DNA of 64,000 nt from JACMQX01 sp044225675 (GCA_044225675.1 JBGAIH010000017.1:48482-112481), one strand, 5' to 3'. Positions 26,874 through 36,476 are shown, counted from the first letter of the stretch. Notes: generated by a model from the letters alone, not told the origin. Made by a program: numbers and translations.

Positions 26874-28400
26874 ATGACTCCCTTCATCCGACTCCACCCC
26901 GCCGACGACGTGCTGATCGCCCGGGCCCAGCTTGTGGGCGGCACCACCGTCGAGAACGTTGCCGTCAAGGGCCTGATCCCGCCGGGCCACAAGGTGGCGG
27001 TGCGCGCCATCGCCGCGGGCGAACCGGTGCGCCGCTACAACCAGATCATCGGCTTTGCCAGCCGGCCCATCGCGCCGGGCGAGCATGTGCACACCCACAA
27101 CCTCGACATGGGCCCCAACAAGGGTGACTTCGAGCGCGACTACGCCTTTGGCGCCGACGTCAAGCCGGCGCCGGTGCGGCGCGAGGCGAGCTTCATGGGC
27201 ATCCGCCGTGCCGACGGCCGCGTGGCCACGCGCAACTACATCGGCATCCTCTCCAGCGTGAACTGCTCGGCCACGGCGGCGCGCGCCATCGCCGATCATT
27301 TCTCGCGCCAGACGAACCCCGCCGCGCTGGCGGACTTTCCGATGATCGACGGCGTGGTGGCGCTCACCCACGGCACCGGCTGCGGCATGGACGCCGAAGG
27401 GCTGGGCATGGACATCCTGGAGCGCACGCTGGCGGGCTATGCCACGCACGCCAACTTCTGGGGCGTGATCGTCGTCGGCCTGGGCTGCGAGGCCAACCAG
27501 ATCAATGCCTGGCTCGCGCACAGCAGCCTGCGCGAGGGCGACACGCTCAAGGTCTTCAACATCCAGGACACCGGCGGCACGCGCAAGACGGTGGAGAAAG
27601 GCATTGCCCTCGTCAAGGAGATGCTGCCCCGCGCCAATGCGGTGAAGCGCGAGCCCTGCAGCGCCGAGCACATCACCATCGGCCTGCAGTGCGGCGGCTC
27701 CGACGGCTATTCGGGCATCAGCGCCAACCCGGCGCTGGGCGCGGCGGTCGACCTGCTCGTCGCGCATGGCGGCACGGCCATCCTGTCGGAGACGCCCGAG
27801 ATCTACGGCGCCGAACACCTGCTCACGCGCCGCGCAGTTCGCCGCGAAGTCGGCGAGAAGCTCGTCGAGCGCATCAGGTGGTGGGAGCACTACACCGAGA
27901 TCAACAACGGCGAGATGAACAACAACCCCTCGCCCGGCAACAAGGCCGGCGGCCTGACCACCATCCTCGAGAAGTCGCTGGGCGCCGTGGCCAAGGGCGG
28001 CACCACCAACCTGGAGGCGGTGTACGAATACGCCGAGCCGGTCACGGCCCACGGCTTCGTCTACATGGACACGCCGGGCTACGACCCGGTCAGCGCCACG
28101 GGCCAGGTGGCCGGCGGCGCCAACCTGATCTGCTTTACCACCGGGCGCGGCTCGGCCTATGGCTGCGCGCCCTCCCCTTCGCTCAAGCTCGCCACCAACT
28201 CGGCGCTGTGGCAGCGGCAGGAGGAAGACATGGACATCAACTGCGGCGAGATCATCGACGGCGGCTGCGACGTGCAGCAGATGGGCCAGCGCATCTTCGA
28301 GCTGGTGCTGGCCACCGCCTCGGGCGAGCCGACCAAGAGCGAACGCCACGGCTACGGGCAGAACGAGTTCGTGCCCTGGCAGGTCGGCGCGGTGATGTGA
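26874..28400 (+). CDS. UxaA-family sugar-acid dehydratase (altronate/galactarate type)
   Basis: 508 residues. It combines the N-terminal SAF domain (PADDVLIARAQLVGG, and GEHVHTHNLDMG with its HxH region) with the large GarD/UxaA domain (THGTGCGMDAEGLGMDILER, LQCGGSDGYSGISANPALG, GSAYGCAPSPSLKLATN). Family members dehydrate altronate, galactarate or related acids with an iron/metal site, or cleave sulfolactate when split as SuyAB. This is the fused form. Divergent neighbours (SDRs, FAH) suggest the product is a 2-keto-3-deoxy acid that they process. The sugar is uncertain. Confidence 0.88.
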   Translation: MTPFIRLHPADDVLIARAQLVGGTTVENVAVKGLIPPGHKVAVRAIAAGEPVRRYNQIIGFASRPIAPGEHVHTHNLDMGPNKGDFERDYAFGADVKPAPVRREASFMGIRRADGRVATRNYIGILSSVNCSATAARAIADHFSRQTNPAALADFPMIDGVVALTHGTGCGMDAEGLGMDILERTLAGYATHANFWGVIVVGLGCEANQINAWLAHSSLREGDTLKVFNIQDTGGTRKTVEKGIALVKEMLPRANAVKREPCSAEHITIGLQCGGSDGYSGISANPALGAAVDLLVAHGGTAILSETPEIYGAEHLLTRRAVRREVGEKLVERIRWWEHYTEINNGEMNNNPSPGNKAGGLTTILEKSLGAVAKGGTTNLEAVYEYAEPVTAHGFVYMDTPGYDPVSATGQVAGGANLICFTTGRGSAYGCAPSPSLKLATNSALWQRQEEDMDINCGEIIDGGCDVQQMGQRIFELVLATASGEPTKSERHGYGQNEFVPWQVGAVM

Positions 28401-28416
28401 ACCCAGGAGGCACGCC

Positions 28417-29481
28417 ATGACACGCATCGTTTCGCCCCAGGCCCTGCGCGACGCCACGGCCGCCATCATCCGCGCCGGCGGCAGCAGCGAGGCCGAGGCC
28501 GCCACCGTTGCGGCCAACCTCGTGCTGGCCAACCTGAGCGGGCACGACTCGCACGGCGTGGGCATGGTGCCGCGCTACATCGACGCCGTGCTCGAAGGCG
28601 GCCTCGTGCCCAACACGTCCGTGCGCACCGTGCTCGACACCGGCACGCTGCTCACGCTCGACGGCCAGCGCGGCTACGGCCAGGTCATCGGCGAGCAGGC
28701 CATGCGCCTGGGCATCACACGCGCCAAGACCCACGGCAGCTGCATCATGACGCTGGCGCAATCGCACCACCTCGGGCGCATCGGGCACTGGGCCGAGATG
28801 GCGGTGGCCGAGGGCCTGGTGTCGCTGCATTTCGTCAACGTGCTGTCGCGGCCGGTGGTCGCGCCCTGGGGCGGCGGCGACGGGCGCTTCGGCACCAACC
28901 CGTCGTGCATCGGCATTCCGCTGGCAGGCCGCGAGCCCTTCGTGCTCGACTTCGCGACCAGCCGCGTGGCCCAGGGCAAGATGCGCGTCGCGCACAACGA
29001 AGGCAAGCGGGTCGAGCCCGGCCTGCTGATCGACGAGCAGGGCCGGCCCACCACCGACCCGGGCGTCGTGGTGGTGCCGCAGTCGGGCGGCCTGTTCGGC
29101 GCGCTCATGACCTTCGGCGAGCACAAGGGCTACGGCATGGCCGTGGCCTGCGAGCTGCTGGGCGGCGCACTGACCGGCGGCGGCACCTGGCACGAGGCCT
29201 CGGCCTTCCGCAAGGCCGTCTACAACGGCATGCTCACCATCCTCATCGACCCGGTCCAACTGGGCACGCAGGACGCTTTCGCACAGGAGGCGCTGGCCTT
29301 CGTCGACTGGCTGCGGCAAGGTCCCGCCGCGCCGGGCGGCGACGGCGTGAAGATCGCCGGCGAGCCCGAACGCATCGCGCGCGCCGAGCGCGAGCGCAGC
29401 GGCATCGCGCTGGACGACACGACCTGGCAGGAAATCGTGGCGGCTGGCGAAAAGGTCGGCACGCGGGTCAGCGTGCCCTGA
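28417..29481 (+). CDS. malate/L-lactate dehydrogenase-family (Ldh2) oxidoreductase
   Basis: 354 residues with a strong AGGAGG site before ATG 28417. The Ldh_2 signature NLSGHDSHGVGMVPRY holds the catalytic His. ATSRVAQGKMRVAHNEGK and FGEHKGYGMAVACELLGGAL follow. These NAD(P)-dependent enzymes act on malate, L-lactate, sulfolactate, ureidoglycolate or diketogulonate. The gene starts 16 bases after the dehydratase, so the two are co-transcribed. It may re-oxidise a 2-hydroxy acid released by the pathway (lactate is expected from the L-fuconate route). Confidence 0.87.
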   Translation: MTRIVSPQALRDATAAIIRAGGSSEAEAATVAANLVLANLSGHDSHGVGMVPRYIDAVLEGGLVPNTSVRTVLDTGTLLTLDGQRGYGQVIGEQAMRLGITRAKTHGSCIMTLAQSHHLGRIGHWAEMAVAEGLVSLHFVNVLSRPVVAPWGGGDGRFGTNPSCIGIPLAGREPFVLDFATSRVAQGKMRVAHNEGKRVEPGLLIDEQGRPTTDPGVVVVPQSGGLFGALMTFGEHKGYGMAVACELLGGALTGGGTWHEASAFRKAVYNGMLTILIDPVQLGTQDAFAQEALAFVDWLRQGPAAPGGDGVKIAGEPERIARAERERSGIALDDTTWQEIVAAGEKVGTRVSVP

Positions 29482-29514
29482 ATGCACGGCCCCGGCGCGC
29501 GGCACAATGCGGCC

Positions 29515-29838
29515 ATGAAAAAGCTCTCCGCCACACCCCGCCCCTATGTGATCGAACTGGAGGGCGCGCCGCAGATGGCCCCGGCTGACAGGCAGGCGGT
29601 GGTCGACTTCGTCTGCGACGAACTGGACGCGCTGTATGGCGGCGCCTGGCCCGTCGCCTTTGCGCTGCATGCATCCATGGAAGGTGAAACCTTCGCCGGC
29701 CTGCCCTGGGACAAGGCCTGGCAAGTCATCGAGCTGCGCGTGCTCGACACCTTCGACCTGCCCGAGACGGCTGTGCTCGCCTGCGACCTGAACGAGACGG
29801 TGCTCAAGGCCGAAGGTGCGCGCTACCTGCGGCCGTAG
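29515..29838 (+). CDS. hypothetical protein
   Basis: 107 residues from ATG 29515, with no strong ribosome-binding site. Soluble and acidic (VDFVCDELDALYGGAWPVAF, LDTFDLPETAVLACDLNETV). No known domain was recognised. It is 33 bases after the Ldh2 gene and may be the last gene of that transcript. Base composition matches the neighbours, which supports it being real. Confidence 0.55.
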   Translation: MKKLSATPRPYVIELEGAPQMAPADRQAVVDFVCDELDALYGGAWPVAFALHASMEGETFAGLPWDKAWQVIELRVLDTFDLPETAVLACDLNETVLKAEGARYLRP

Positions 29839-29882
29839 GACCCAGCTGCCCGACGCGCAAGCCCCAACGGCTCCATGCCCGC

Positions 29883-30182
29883 TCAAACGGGGTGGGCCGT
29901 AAACCTGACACCCAATGCTCGCGCCACTTTCATGACAGTCTCAAAGCGCGGCTTTGCACCAGGAGCAAGCGCCTTGTAGAGGCTTTCACGGCCCAGCCCT
30001 GCGTCCTTGGCAACCTGCGCCATGCCTTTGGCTCGGGCCACATCGCTGAGCGCCAGGAGCAGCAAGTCAGGATCATCGGCTTCAAGAACGGCCGTCATGT
30101 ATTCAGCGATGGCTTCGTCGTCGTCAAGGTATCGCGCGGCGTCGAACGCAACGAGTTTGAGGGGTGCCTGGGTCTTGGTCAT
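29883..30182 (-). CDS. HigA-like antitoxin (addiction module antidote family)
   Basis: 99 residues. The N-terminus (FDAARYLDDDEAIAEYM) and the helix-turn-helix AKGMAQVAKDAGLGRESLYK then ALAPGAKPRFETV match the antidote of the RelE-superfamily 'putative addiction module' pairs. It starts at ATG 30180-30182, overlapping the toxin stop by four bases, so the toxin gene comes first. It should neutralise the toxin and repress the pair through the palindrome at 30484. Confidence 0.88.
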   Translation of the reverse strand: MTKTQAPLKLVAFDAARYLDDDEAIAEYMTAVLEADDPDLLLLALSDVARAKGMAQVAKDAGLGRESLYKALAPGAKPRFETVMKVARALGVRFTAHPV

Positions 30183-30481
30183 ACTTCATCTCCAAGTTCG
30201 GAGGCCAGCTTCAATGCGTGGCGGATATCGCTCTTCTGCTTTGACTTGTCACCGGCGTTCAGCATGACAACGATCACGCTCCCACGACGGACGAAGTACA
30301 GCCTGTAGCCGGGACCGTAGTGAACTCGCATCTCGGAAACGTCGCGCTCGATTGGCTGCCAGTCCCCAAGATTTCCTGCTTCTACCTGCCGAAGGCGCGC
30401 TGCGATACGGATCTGTGCGCGCTTGTCCTTGAGAGCGTCGAGCCACGCGACGAACTCTTCGGTCTGGCGGACGGTGAACAT
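30179..30481 (-). CDS. RelE/ParE-superfamily toxin (HigB-like)
   Basis: 100 residues from ATG 30479-30481. A TTG two codons earlier is the alternative start. Family features: VRQTEEFVAWLDALKDKRA, RIAARLRQVEAGNLGD, MRVHYGPGYRLYFVRRGS and VIVVMLNAGDKSKQKSDI, which are typical of the phage-derived Gp49-like/HigB group. These toxins cleave mRNA on the ribosome. The order toxin-then-antitoxin is that of HigBA modules. It is isolated from the nearby metabolic genes. Confidence 0.88.
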   Translation of the reverse strand: MFTVRQTEEFVAWLDALKDKRAQIRIAARLRQVEAGNLGDWQPIERDVSEMRVHYGPGYRLYFVRRGSVIVVMLNAGDKSKQKSDIRHALKLASELGDEV

Positions 30482-30483
30482 GC

Positions 30484-30501
30484 CCAACTGTAGCCAGTTG
30501 G
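30484..30501 (-). promoter_or_regulatory. operator palindrome of the HigBA-like module
   Basis: Perfect arms CCAACTG (30484-30490) and CAGTTGG (30495-30501) flank TAGC, just 3 bases upstream of the toxin ATG. The position covers the ribosome-binding region and probably the transcription start, as expected for autoregulation by the HTH antitoxin. Confidence 0.6.
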
Positions 30502-30632
30502 ATACAAAAAGTCAAACAACGAGAGGGTTACGGTATCAGACTCTCCAAGCATGGGGCAGCGCACCCGAGGACGGCAACACCTCGGCATCGCCTTGAGAAA
30601 GTCCCACGTCCGCCTGCCTCTCCCTCACGCAT

Positions 30633-31625
30633 TCACTGCGGCTCCAGTCCCGAGGCCCTGACCAGTTCCGAATGGAGCTTGAGCTCCGAGGCGATCACGC
30701 TCTTGAACTGTTCGGGAGTGGTGGGCGCGACGTCCATGCCGGCATCGGCCAGCTGCTTCTTCACGGCCGGGTCGTCGAGGATGGTGTGGACCTGGCGGTT
30801 GAGCTGGTCGATCAGCGGGCGCGGCGTGCCGGCCGGCGCGAGCATGCCGATCCAGGTGGCGAACACCATGTCGTTGATGCCGGCCTCCTTCATGGTCGGC
30901 ACGTCGGGGATGAGCGCCGAACGCCGCTCGCCCATGATGGCCAGCGCGGTGAGCTTGCCCGACTTGATGTGCGGCAGGGCCTCGGGCAGCGGCGCGAACA
31001 GCGTGTCCACATTGCCGCCGAGCAGGTCGTTGATGGCCAGCGCGCCGCCCTTGTAGGGGATGTGCGTCATCTTCACCTTGGTGCGCGTCTCGAACATCAG
31101 CGCCGCCAGGTGCTGCGGGCTGCCGTCTCCGGAAGACGCGTAGTTCACAGCATTGGGCTTGGTCCGCGCGGCGGCCAGCACAGCCTGCGCAGTCGGGAAC
31201 TTCGCCCTGTCGTTCACCACCAGCACCATGGCCTGGTTGGCCAGCTTCGTGATGGGCGCGAAGTCGGCCTCGGGGTCGTAGGGCAGGGACTTGAAGATCC
31301 ACTTGTTGGTGGTGAGGAAGGACGCGGGCGACACCATCAGCATGTAGCCGTCCGGCGGCGACTTGGCCACCACCGGCAGGCCGATGCGGCCCGACGCACC
31401 GGCGCGGTTGTCCACCACGAAGGGCTGGCCCGTGGTCGCGGCCAGCTTCTGGCCGACGAGCCGCGCGATCATGTCGACCCCGCCGCCGGCCGGCAGGGCG
31501 ACCATGACCTTGACGGGCTTGTCGGGGTACTTGCCGTCCTGCGCGAAGGCCGGCAGCCAGGAAGAAGCGGCCAGCGCGCCGAAAATGCTGGTCAGGAGAA
31601 AGCGTCGGCTGCGAATGCTCGTCAT
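30633..31625 (-). CDS. Bug-family tripartite tricarboxylate transporter substrate-binding protein
   Basis: 330 residues from ATG 31623-31625. A signal peptide with a twin-arginine-like start (IRSRRFLLTSIFGALAASSW, cleaved near AFAQDGKYP) precedes the mature protein YPDKPVKVMVALPAGGGVD. This start and IGLPVVAKSPPDGYML are hallmarks of the Bug (BctC) proteins that abound in Burkholderiales. They capture carboxylates or aromatic acids for TctAB-type permeases. No permease genes are adjacent, as is common. The ligand is unknown. Confidence 0.92.
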   Translation of the reverse strand: MTSIRSRRFLLTSIFGALAASSWLPAFAQDGKYPDKPVKVMVALPAGGGVDMIARLVGQKLAATTGQPFVVDNRAGASGRIGLPVVAKSPPDGYMLMVSPASFLTTNKWIFKSLPYDPEADFAPITKLANQAMVLVVNDRAKFPTAQAVLAAARTKPNAVNYASSGDGSPQHLAALMFETRTKVKMTHIPYKGGALAINDLLGGNVDTLFAPLPEALPHIKSGKLTALAIMGERRSALIPDVPTMKEAGINDMVFATWIGMLAPAGTPRPLIDQLNRQVHTILDDPAVKKQLADAGMDVAPTTPEQFKSVIASELKLHSELVRASGLEPQ

Positions 31626-31856
31626 GGGGATGATCCTCGAATGGCCGCACCGGGGGGTCCGCCCACCGTGGTCGGGGCCCGTGCGTGCACCGGCGGCGCG
31701 CGTGGCATGCGGCCGGCTGAGGAGGAATGCAAGTCCCGCGCCATGCAAGGCAGAAGGCGCGGCACGCAGCCCCGGAACACCGCTCTTGAGAAGTCTGCGG
31801 CGAGTCGCCCGAGCGACGTCAGCCGGGACGGTGCCGGGCCTGAGACCAACCAGCCG

Positions 31857-32525
31857 TCACAGCATCCAGACCCGACCCTCGGCCACCGCCACCACCCGAT
31901 CCCCCTCCCCCCGCTCGATCGCATGCATGCCGGTGAAGCTGCCGAACGCCGGCAGCACGCCGACGGCTCGGGCGGGCTGGGCGCCGGTGTCGTCGCCGAG
32001 CCAGAAGCAGGGCAGGCGCAGGCGGTCGAAGCCGCGGCCGCGCACGCGTACGCACGGGTGCCAGTGGCCGGCGAGCACATAGGCGCCGTCGACCGGCTCG
32101 GGGTGGTGGCACAGGGCGAAGGGGCCGAGCCGCAGCGGCTCTTCGGCGACGTCGATGCCGAGGTGGGCCGGCGGGTCGCCTGCATGCCGGTCGTGATTGC
32201 CCCGCACGAGGGTGAGGGCCAGCTGCGCGTGCGCGTCACGCCAGCGAGCCAGCGCCGCGAGCGTCGGCACCGCATGCGCGCGGGCCGAATGCAGAAAGTC
32301 GCCGAGAAAGACGACGCGCGTGGCCCCCGTGTCGCGCACCGCCCGGCTCAGTCGCTCCAGCGTGTCGCTGGTGGTGCCCTGGGGCACGGGAACGCCGAGG
32401 CGGCGAAAGCTCACGGCCTTGCCGAAGTGCGCATCGGCGATCAGCAGCGTGCCGTGATCCGGCAGAAAGGCCGCGCCGTCGGGGTGCAGCACGAGCGGAG
32501 CGTCGGCAAGACGGATGGGGAGCAT
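31857..32525 (-). CDS. pdeM: PdeM-like metallophosphatase (ligase-associated DNA damage response endonuclease)
   Basis: 222 residues from ATG 32523-32525. A longer open frame overlaps slmA and is rejected. Motifs: LLIADAHFGKAVSFRRLGVP, VFLGDFLHSARAH, LVRGNHDRHAG, LCHHPEP and LAGHWHPCVRVRGRG. These match the calcineurin-like phosphoesterases that usually accompany an ATP-dependent DNA ligase and an Lhr-type helicase. Neither partner is visible here. It lies 31 bases after slmA on the same strand. Confidence 0.85.
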   Translation of the reverse strand: MLPIRLADAPLVLHPDGAAFLPDHGTLLIADAHFGKAVSFRRLGVPVPQGTTSDTLERLSRAVRDTGATRVVFLGDFLHSARAHAVPTLAALARWRDAHAQLALTLVRGNHDRHAGDPPAHLGIDVAEEPLRLGPFALCHHPEPVDGAYVLAGHWHPCVRVRGRGFDRLRLPCFWLGDDTGAQPARAVGVLPAFGSFTGMHAIERGEGDRVVAVAEGRVWML

Positions 32526-32556
32526 GACTGCAGCGGCCTGGCCCCGCTGGCGCGCT

Positions 32557-33213
32557 TCAGAGCATCTGCGCGAGGCTGGCTTCGAGATGCTCCGACGGCA
32601 GCCGCTTGAAGCCCGAGCGCGCGAAGCGCTGCAGGCGCCCGACGGCAAAGGCCGTGAGCACCGAGGCGCGGACCTGCGCGTCGACGGTGGGGGTGGCCGA
32701 ACCGCTGGCTTCGGCGGCGCCGCGCAGGCACTGGCGCAGCGACGATTCGATCTTGTCGAAGAACTGGTTCATGCGCTGCTGCAGCCGCTCGTTCTCGAAG
32801 ACCAGGGCGTCGCCGACCATGACGCGCGTCATGCCGGGGTTCTTCTCGGCAAACTGCAGCAGCATGGCGACGACCTTGCCGGCCTGGCGCACGCCGGCGC
32901 CTTCCCCCTCGCCGTCCCGCTCGGTGATCTGGTTGACGAGCGAGAACACGCTTTGCTCGATGAATTCGATCAGGCCCTCGAACATCTGCGCCTTGCTGGC
33001 GAAATGGCGGTACAGGGCGGCTTCGCTGACCTCCAGGCGCGCGGCCAGGGCGGCCGTGGTGATGCGTTCGCTGCCCGGCTGCTCCAGCATGGTGGCCAGC
33101 GCCTGCAGGATCTGCACCCGGCGCTCGCCCGGCTTGGGGCGCTTGCGGACCGGCGCGGCCGCTTCCGCGCCGCCGGGCGGGGGGGACAGGGGACTGGTTT
33201 CGACGTCGGACAT
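32557..33213 (-). CDS. slmA: nucleoid occlusion factor SlmA (TetR fold)
   Basis: 218 residues. After a Pro-rich lead, KPGERRVQILQALATMLEQP and TTAALAARLEVSEAALYRHF are the SlmA-type TetR helix-turn-helix, followed by ASKAQMFEGLIEFIE. The C-terminal FAVGRLQRFARSGFKRLP is also SlmA-like. SlmA binds dispersed chromosomal sites and blocks FtsZ ring assembly over the nucleoid. Proximity to argB (about 2.3 kb upstream) is the usual Burkholderiales neighbourhood, here separated by a two-component system. Confidence 0.88.
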   Translation of the reverse strand: MSDVETSPLSPPPGGAEAAAPVRKRPKPGERRVQILQALATMLEQPGSERITTAALAARLEVSEAALYRHFASKAQMFEGLIEFIEQSVFSLVNQITERDGEGEGAGVRQAGKVVAMLLQFAEKNPGMTRVMVGDALVFENERLQQRMNQFFDKIESSLRQCLRGAAEASGSATPTVDAQVRASVLTAFAVGRLQRFARSGFKRLPSEHLEASLAQML

Positions 33214-33276
33214 GGTGCCTGAAACTTGTGTTGAATTGATTCTCGCACAGCGGGGGCGAGGGTTTTGCCGGGGGTA

Positions 33277-34692
33277 TCAGGGGGCCGGAAACACCAGTCC
33301 GACCCGCAGGCCGCGGCCGTTGGCGCCTTCGGCCAGGTCCAGGTGGCTGCGGTGCAGGTGGGCGATCTCGCTGGCAATGGCCAGGCCCAGGCCGTTGCCC
33401 TCGCCCGGGCTGCCGGGCAGCCGAAAGAAGCGGTCGACCACGCGGGCGCGCTCCGTCACGGGCACGCCGGGGCCGTCGTCCTCCACCTCCATGAACTGCC
33501 GGCCATCGCGCTGGCCGCAGCGGATGGTGACGGTGCCGCCCTCCTGGGTGTACTTGATGGCGTTGTCCACGAGATTGGCCAGCAGTTCGCGCAGCAGCCA
33601 CTCATGGCCCATCACCTGCGCCGGCTCGGCCTCCAGGCCGAGGTCGATGCGGCGGGCCATCGCGGCGTCGAAGCGGATCTCCAGCATGTCGGTGCACAGG
33701 TCGCGCAGGTCCACCCGCAAAAGCGGCTGCGCGTCCATGGCGCGGACGTCGGCGCGCGACAGGGCCAGCAGCTGATTGGCCAGCTGGGAGGTGCGGCGCG
33801 TGGCGTTGCGCAGGCGCTGCACTTCGTCCACCCGCAGGCTGATGGTGGCCCGCTCGCCGTCGGCATGGGCGGCATGGGCGGCCTGGGCCCAGGCCTCCAC
33901 CTGGGCCTGCAGCCCCGCGAGCGGCGTGCGCAGCTGATGGGCCGCGTCGGCGACGAAGCGCCGCTGGCTCTCGGCCTGGGCATTGACCATGCTGAACAGC
34001 CGGTTGAGCGATTCGACGAGCGGGCGCACCTCGCCGGGCGAGGCCTCTTCGTCGAGTGCGCTCAGGTCGCGCGGCGAACGCCGCTCGACCGCGTCCTTGA
34101 GTTCCAGCAGCGGGCGCAGCGCCCGGCGCACCGCCCAGTTGACCGAGAAGGCGGCGGCCAGGATCAGCACCACGTTCGGCAGCAGGACCTTGTAGAACAC
34201 CGAGTACATCCACTGCTGGCGCGGGTCGGAGCCATCGGCCAGCACCAGCACGAGGTCGCCCGCCGCCGTGTGCGCGCGCTGCGCGACGATGCGGTAGGTC
34301 ACGCCCTCGTACTCGTCGCTGCGGAACTCCGGCTCACGGGTGGCGGGCGCCGGGCCCGCCAGCCAGGGCGCGCCATCGAGCAGGGTGCCGTCCACGGTGC
34401 TGATGGCAAAGGCCACGTAGTCCGGATTGGCCTGCAGGAACTCGTCCACCGGCGGCGCGAGCAGCAGCAGGGGCGGCCCGCCGGGCTCAATGGCGGGGGC
34501 GAGCACGGAGTCGGCCAGCAGCGGCACGAGCTGCTGCAGCTGGCGGTCTTTCTGCAGGGCAGCGTTGTCGGCGGACTGGTAGTCGAACCAGGCGTTCACC
34601 AGCACCAGGACGCCCAGCGGCACGAGCAGCATGACCAGCAGCCGGCGCTGCAGCCAGGAGGTCACCGTGGGCGCCTTGCGCGTTGGGCTCAT
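33277..34692 (-). CDS. sensor histidine kinase (TctE-like)
   Basis: 471 residues from ATG 34690-34692. TM1 (LLVMLLVPLGVLVLVNAW) is followed by a periplasmic 2CSK_N-type sensor region of about 130 residues and TM2 (VVLILAAAFSVNWAV). Then come the HAMP linker, the H-box DAAHQLRTPLAGL (His near 252), the N-box LLANLVDNAIKYT, and the G-boxes DDGPGVP and GNGLGLAIASEI. This domain order is typical of TctE kinases that sense carboxylates. The response regulator gene precedes it by 80 bases. A Bug-type binding protein 1.7 kb away is a possible, untested target. Confidence 0.9.
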   Translation of the reverse strand: MSPTRKAPTVTSWLQRRLLVMLLVPLGVLVLVNAWFDYQSADNAALQKDRQLQQLVPLLADSVLAPAIEPGGPPLLLLAPPVDEFLQANPDYVAFAISTVDGTLLDGAPWLAGPAPATREPEFRSDEYEGVTYRIVAQRAHTAAGDLVLVLADGSDPRQQWMYSVFYKVLLPNVVLILAAAFSVNWAVRRALRPLLELKDAVERRSPRDLSALDEEASPGEVRPLVESLNRLFSMVNAQAESQRRFVADAAHQLRTPLAGLQAQVEAWAQAAHAAHADGERATISLRVDEVQRLRNATRRTSQLANQLLALSRADVRAMDAQPLLRVDLRDLCTDMLEIRFDAAMARRIDLGLEAEPAQVMGHEWLLRELLANLVDNAIKYTQEGGTVTIRCGQRDGRQFMEVEDDGPGVPVTERARVVDRFFRLPGSPGEGNGLGLAIASEIAHLHRSHLDLAEGANGRGLRVGLVFPAP

Positions 34693-34772
34693 GGCGGGGG
34701 TGCTCAGGGTTCTCGGGGGTGCGGGCGCGGGCGGCAACGGAACGGCAGGACGACGGGACGACGCCCCGCGCC

Positions 34773-35462
<690 letters not shown>

Positions 35463-35509
35463 GGTCTGTGTCCGCCTCTGTGTGCGTCAGTGCAGCGCGT
35501 GGCCGGCGC

Positions 35510-36400
35510 TCAGTGGCTGCGGATCATGGTGCCGAAAGCCTGCTCGGTGAGGATTTCCAGCAGCATGGCATGCGGCACCCGGCCGTCGATGATGTGCACC
35601 GAGTTGACGCCGCTCTTGGCGGCGTCGAGCGCGCCGGCGATCTTGGGCAGCATGCCGCCGGAGATGGTGCCGTCGGCGAACAGCTCGTCGATCTCGCGGG
35701 CCGTCAGGTCGGTCAGCAGCGCGCCGTTCTTGTCGAGCACGCCGGGGGTGTTGGTCAGCAGGATGAGCTTTTCGGCCTTGAGCACGGTGGCGAGCTTGCC
35801 GGCCACCACGTCGGCGTTGATGTTGTAGCTCTCGTTCTCCTCGCCAAAGCCCAGCGGGCTGATGACGGGAATGAAGGCGTCGTCCTGCAGCGCCTTGACG
35901 ACGCTCGGGTCGATCGAGACGATGTCGCCGACCTGCCCGACGTCATGCTCCTTGCTCGGGTCCTTGTTGTCGACCATCTTGAGCTTGCGCGCGCGCATCA
36001 GCCCGCCGTCGCGGCCGGTCAGGCCCACGGCCTTGCCGCCCGCCTGGTTGATCAGGCCCACGATGTCCTGCTGCACCTCGCCGGCCAGCACCCATTCGAC
36101 GACTTCCATGGTCTCGGCGTCGGTCACGCGCATGCCCTGGATGAACTCGCCCTTCTTGCCCAGCCGGTTGAGCGCCGCCTCGATCTGCGGGCCGCCGCCG
36201 TGCACCACCACCGGGTTGATGCCCACCAGCTTGAGCAGGACGACGTCCTCGGCGAAGTCGGCCTGCAGGGCCGGGTCCGTCATGGCGTTGCCGCCGTATT
36301 TGATGACCATGGTCTTGCCATGGAACTTGCGGATGTAGGGCAGTGCCTGGGCCAGGATCTCGGCCTTGTCACGCGGGGCGATGGAAAGAGGTTCGGTCAT
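35510..36400 (-). CDS. argB: acetylglutamate kinase
   Basis: 296 residues, the normal length. VIKYGGNAMTDPALQ, VVVHGGGPQIEAAL and GGMLPKIAGALDAAKSGV are the conserved ArgB motifs for ATP and N-acetylglutamate binding. It phosphorylates N-acetyl-L-glutamate in arginine biosynthesis. The gene is divergent from the O-antigen ligase gene with under 80 bases between starts. It marks the chromosomal, housekeeping edge of the polysaccharide island. Confidence 0.96.
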   Translation of the reverse strand: MTEPLSIAPRDKAEILAQALPYIRKFHGKTMVIKYGGNAMTDPALQADFAEDVVLLKLVGINPVVVHGGGPQIEAALNRLGKKGEFIQGMRVTDAETMEVVEWVLAGEVQQDIVGLINQAGGKAVGLTGRDGGLMRARKLKMVDNKDPSKEHDVGQVGDIVSIDPSVVKALQDDAFIPVISPLGFGEENESYNINADVVAGKLATVLKAEKLILLTNTPGVLDKNGALLTDLTAREIDELFADGTISGGMLPKIAGALDAAKSGVNSVHIIDGRVPHAMLLEILTEQAFGTMIRSH

Positions 36401-36476
36401 GGCTCGTCAGAGGCATCGGGGATAATGCCTGCCATTGTGCCGCAAGGCCATTTCCCACCCGCCGCCCCCGCCTGCC

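Noticed and set aside
29883..30501. Possible integrase or phage genes around the HigBA-like pair
   Set aside because: No integrase, repressor or attachment-site repeat is present. The pair stands alone.
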